Below are positions 5,347 through 6,845 of a DNA stretch of 6,845 bases, in pieces. The DNA lies in assembly GCF_937997405.1 (NCBI RefSeq), contig NZ_CALKTL010000032.1, positions 1 through 6,845 on the forward strand, in the 5' to 3' direction. The notes below the pieces were generated by a model. The model was not told the DNA's origin and made no database searches. It saw only the letters and a list, made by a program, of their open reading frames with translations. The DNA comes from an uncultured Campylobacter sp. Its GTDB lineage: Bacteria > Campylobacterota > Campylobacteria > Campylobacterales > Campylobacteraceae. The translations under genes were made by a program, and so were the position numbers. Every line of letters starts with the position of its first letter. Position 1 is the first letter of the stretch.

Positions 5347-6075
5347 ATGGACAAAATCGAAATTTGTAGAGAAAATCTTGAGTTTGTATTGGACGGACGC
5401 CGCGTGCTGGCGGGCTTTAGCACGCGACTTGGCGGCGTAAGCGGCGGAGCCTACGCAAGTCTAAATTTAGGAGATCACGTAGGCGACGATCCGCAAAACG
5501 TTGTGCAAAACCGCGAAATTTTAGCCGCCGCGCTCTGTATCGCGCCGCGAAATTTAAAATTTATGCGCCAGATCCACTCAAACAAAGTTGAAATTTTACG
5601 CGCAGGTAGCGATGAAATCCCGCCCTGCGACGGGCTTGTGACCGATCTGCGCGGTGTGGCGCTGTGCGTGCTGGTAGCGGACTGTTCGCCCGTTTTGATC
5701 ACGGACGAGCGACGCGGCGTGGTTGCTGTGGTGCATGCGGGGCGCGCTGGAGTGAGCCAGCGGATCTGCACCAATGCGATAAATTTAATGAACGAGCGCT
5801 TTGGCTGCGTCGCTGCGGAGCTGAAGGTATTCGTGGGCGCGAATATCAAGGTGCGAAACTACGAACTCGGCGGGCTTGAACTGGGCGAGTTTGAGCGCTA
5901 CAAAACGCAGGGGCATTTCGATCTAAACGCCGCGCTGCGCGACGAGCTCGCAGCTGTGGGGGTGCGAAACGTTAAATTTGATCCGCGCTGCACTTTTGAG
6001 AGCGAGCGGCATTTTTCATACCGCAGAGACGGCGTCACGGGGCGTTTCTGCGGCTTTGTGATGAATAAAATTTAA
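5347..6075 (+). CDS. pgeF: PgeF/YfiH-type laccase-domain protein (purine nucleoside phosphorylase / polyphenol oxidase family)
   Basis: A cytoplasmic CNF1/YfiH-fold protein of 242 residues, the usual length. Family members have been assigned purine nucleoside phosphorylase/adenosine deaminase activity, and in E. coli a role in clearing mis-made peptidoglycan precursors. Which applies here is not shown. Visible blocks are FSTRLGGVSGGAYASLNLGDHVGDD (about 24-48), RQIHSNKV with H77, DGLVTD, VLVADCSPVLI with C113, VVHAGRAG with H130, and the C-terminal FSYRRDGVTGRFCGFV. H77, C113 and H130 match the zinc-binding triad of the family. The usual HAGWRG motif is HAGRAG here, lacking the Trp. The start is ten bases after ribE and has no strong Shine-Dalgarno, which suggests translational coupling. 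The stop codon overlaps the converging repressor gene. Confidence 0.88.
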   Translation: MDKIEICRENLEFVLDGRRVLAGFSTRLGGVSGGAYASLNLGDHVGDDPQNVVQNREILAAALCIAPRNLKFMRQIHSNKVEILRAGSDEIPPCDGLVTDLRGVALCVLVADCSPVLITDERRGVVAVVHAGRAGVSQRICTNAINLMNERFGCVAAELKVFVGANIKVRNYELGGLELGEFERYKTQGHFDLNAALRDELAAVGVRNVKFDPRCTFESERHFSYRRDGVTGRFCGFVMNKI

Positions 6076-6341
6076 TCGGCTTGTGGCTGTGGATCAAAAG
6101 CAAAAAATTCTGAAATATCTACTTCCAAAACATCTGCTATTTTTATCAAATGCTCGATATTGCAATGTTTTTTGTTGATATGAAGTTCAGCCATTGAGAT
6201 CGTTCCTACGGCTTTGTGTCCAATAGCGAGGGCGAGTGAAAGCTGCGAAATACCTTTTGCCGTTCTGATGCGCTTGACATTATCGCCGATAGCCTTGTAA
6301 ATAGCGTCCATCTTCTCATCGGTTATCGTGCAATCCTTCAA
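6072..6341 (-). CDS. XRE-family helix-turn-helix transcriptional regulator
   Basis: A small, probably DNA-binding repressor of 89 residues. The XRE/Cro fold spans about residues 17-80. Helix 1 is NVKRIRTAKG, helix 2 ISQLSLALAIG, the recognition helix about KAVGTISMAEL, followed by NIEHLIKIADVLEVDISEFF, which is typical of the last helices. It has no other domain. The start is taken as TTG at 6341, preceded by AGG with five bases of spacing; an in-frame ATG at 6311 has a poorer site but would keep the whole fold. The gene converges on pgeF, sharing four bases (TTAA) that hold both stop codons. It diverges from the AT-rich gene at 6443, across a region with operator-like palindromes, so autoregulation and control of that gene are likely (inference). 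Base composition is lower in GC than pgeF. Confidence 0.88.
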   Translation of the reverse strand: MKDCTITDEKMDAIYKAIGDNVKRIRTAKGISQLSLALAIGHKAVGTISMAELHINKKHCNIEHLIKIADVLEVDISEFFAFDPQPQAD

Positions 6342-6361
6342 ATACGCCTACCTATAATTAA

Positions 6362-6377
6362 ACTAACCATAAGTATA
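6362..6377. promoter_or_regulatory. second, degenerate operator copy
   Basis: ACTAACCATAAGTATA matches the perfect palindrome at 11 of 16 positions, with an intact left half-site (ACTAAC). It lies 38 bases away from the first copy and covers the -10 element of the regulator's own promoter, consistent with autorepression. Confidence 0.45.
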
Positions 6378-6400
6378 TTTGGATTATAATCCGCTATCAA
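6372..6400 (-). promoter_or_regulatory. minus-strand promoter of the XRE regulator
   Basis: Reading leftward, TTGATA (6400-6395) and TATACT (6377-6372) are separated by exactly 17 bases, a close fit to a sigma-70 promoter. The transcript would start near 6365 and give a leader of about 24 bases with AGG repeats before the TTG start. The spacer contains the 12-base palindrome GGATTATAATCC (6381-6392). Confidence 0.6.
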
Positions 6401-6415
6401 CTAACTATAGTTAGT
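6400..6415. promoter_or_regulatory. perfect 16-base palindromic operator
   Basis: ACTAACTATAGTTAGT is a perfect inverted repeat, the size expected for a dimeric XRE-type repressor. It touches the -35 of the minus promoter and lies between the -35 and -10 positions of the plus promoter, so occupancy could silence both. Binding by the neighbouring regulator is inferred from position only. Confidence 0.65.
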
Positions 6416-6419
6416 AGTC

Positions 6420-6436
6420 TATAATTTTAATAGAAG
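6420..6436 (+). promoter_or_regulatory. plus-strand -10 element and weak ribosome-binding site of the AT-rich gene
   Basis: TATAAT (6420-6425) is a perfect -10, five bases beyond the 16-base palindrome. The corresponding -35 position (about 6397-6402) has no good match and would overlap the operator. AGAAG (6432-6436) lies six bases before the ATG at 6443 and is a weak Shine-Dalgarno. Confidence 0.6.
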
Positions 6437-6442
6437 TTATAA

Positions 6443-6845
6443 ATGGAAGAAGTTAATTACATAACTATTTTGGATGGTTTCTTGGAACGGTCTAGGAATG
6501 AGCTTTTGACGTCAAATAATATTGATCAAGATGCTGTATTTAGCATAATAAACGCTGAAATACAGAGAATTTATTCAATAGATAGTGAAGTATATCAAGA
6601 TTTTTCATATAATATTTTGCCTCATTTTTATATAGTTGAAAACCCATATAGAAACGGTATATTCCAAGATATTAAGAGAAGAGTATCTATAAATCATAAT
6701 ATTAATAATAATTTTTCTAAAGCATTTATAACGCTTTTACTTGCATATATGGCTGTTGAAGCTGACGGTAATATAAAGTCATCATTTGCCAAGTTTATGA
6801 AGGAAGAAGAAATCGAAGGATTAAAGAAAGCTCTTGATGCCAAGC
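6443..6845 (+). CDS. hypothetical AT-rich accessory protein, 3' end beyond the window
   Basis: I do not recognise this protein. The frame runs open from ATG 6443 to the edge, giving 134 codons. It begins MEEVNYITILDGFLERSRNE. The visible part is rich in Asn, Ile, Glu and Lys, and seems mainly helical and soluble. There is one hydrophobic helix (AFITLLLAYMAVEADG, about residues 92-107) that looks amphipathic or buried more than membrane-spanning, then a charged segment KFMKEEEIEGLKKALDAK. No signal peptide or known catalytic motif is seen. Over 6481-6840 GC is about 29%, against roughly 50-60% in pgeF, with AT-ending codons such as ATA and AAT; this suggests horizontal acquisition. It is divergent from the XRE regulator and preceded by a perfect palindrome, so it is probably the first gene of a repressed accessory operon. 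Confidence 0.75.
   Translation, partial: MEEVNYITILDGFLERSRNELLTSNNIDQDAVFSIINAEIQRIYSIDSEVYQDFSYNILPHFYIVENPYRNGIFQDIKRRVSINHNINNNFSKAFITLLLAYMAVEADGNIKSSFAKFMKEEEIEGLKKALDAK

Noticed and set aside
5076..5423. Minus-strand open frame of 115 codons across the ribE-pgeF junction
   Set aside because: Both plus-strand genes are conserved and cover it; the protein is Arg-rich shadow sequence.
6342..6845. Toxin-antitoxin pair made of the XRE protein and the AT-rich gene
   Set aside because: The genes diverge and are not in one operon with the antitoxin first, and the partial product has no toxin motif I can recognise; it stays possible but unsupported.

Overview
The window looks like a chromosomal segment from a Campylobacter species, probably one of the moderately GC-rich, oral-type species. 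I infer this from the protein families, the Campylobacterota-style MnmG C-terminus, the single-domain cytochrome c553, and the very frequent AAATTT/AAATTTTA motifs scattered through otherwise GC-rich DNA. The species is not proven by the sequence.

Layout, left to right. (1) The C-terminal part of the tRNA-modification protein MnmG enters from the left edge and ends at 1057; its first ~46 bases do not read as MnmG. (2) A comparatively AT-rich gene (1121-1882) encodes a membrane protein I cannot name. (3) A ~325-base spacer (1883-2208) holds several hairpins, including a terminator-like one just before the next gene. (4) A complete fused ABC exporter (2209-3762) is of the SyrD/YojI cyclic-peptide type. 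(5) A 279-base spacer (3763-4041) is packed with AATTT-centred palindromes and carries the promoter of the next gene. (6) A periplasmic class I cytochrome c (4042-4362) is followed by a strong hairpin. (7) Riboflavin synthase (4464-5336) and a PgeF/YfiH laccase-fold protein (5347-6075) lie 10 bases apart and are probably co-transcribed. (8) A small XRE-type repressor on the minus strand (6072-6341) overlaps the pgeF stop codon. (9) Divergent from it, an unrecognised AT-rich gene (6443 onward) runs off the right edge.

The left ~6 kb is mostly housekeeping: tRNA wobble modification, respiration, flavin synthesis and cell-wall precursor quality control. Two things stand out. First, riboflavin synthase carries an in-frame insertion of about 70 residues, built around seven copies of an AAATTT-like core in one codon phase. 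Four of these are exact AAATTTTA, several are exactly 30 bases apart, and the same core crowds the non-coding spacers. Second, the right end looks like the edge of an accessory module. GC falls from roughly 50-60% in pgeF to about 29% in the last gene. The XRE repressor and this gene diverge from a ~100-base control region with a perfect 16-base palindrome, a degenerate second copy and good promoter matches in both directions. What the module does cannot be told from this window, because its first gene is incomplete and matches nothing I recognise.
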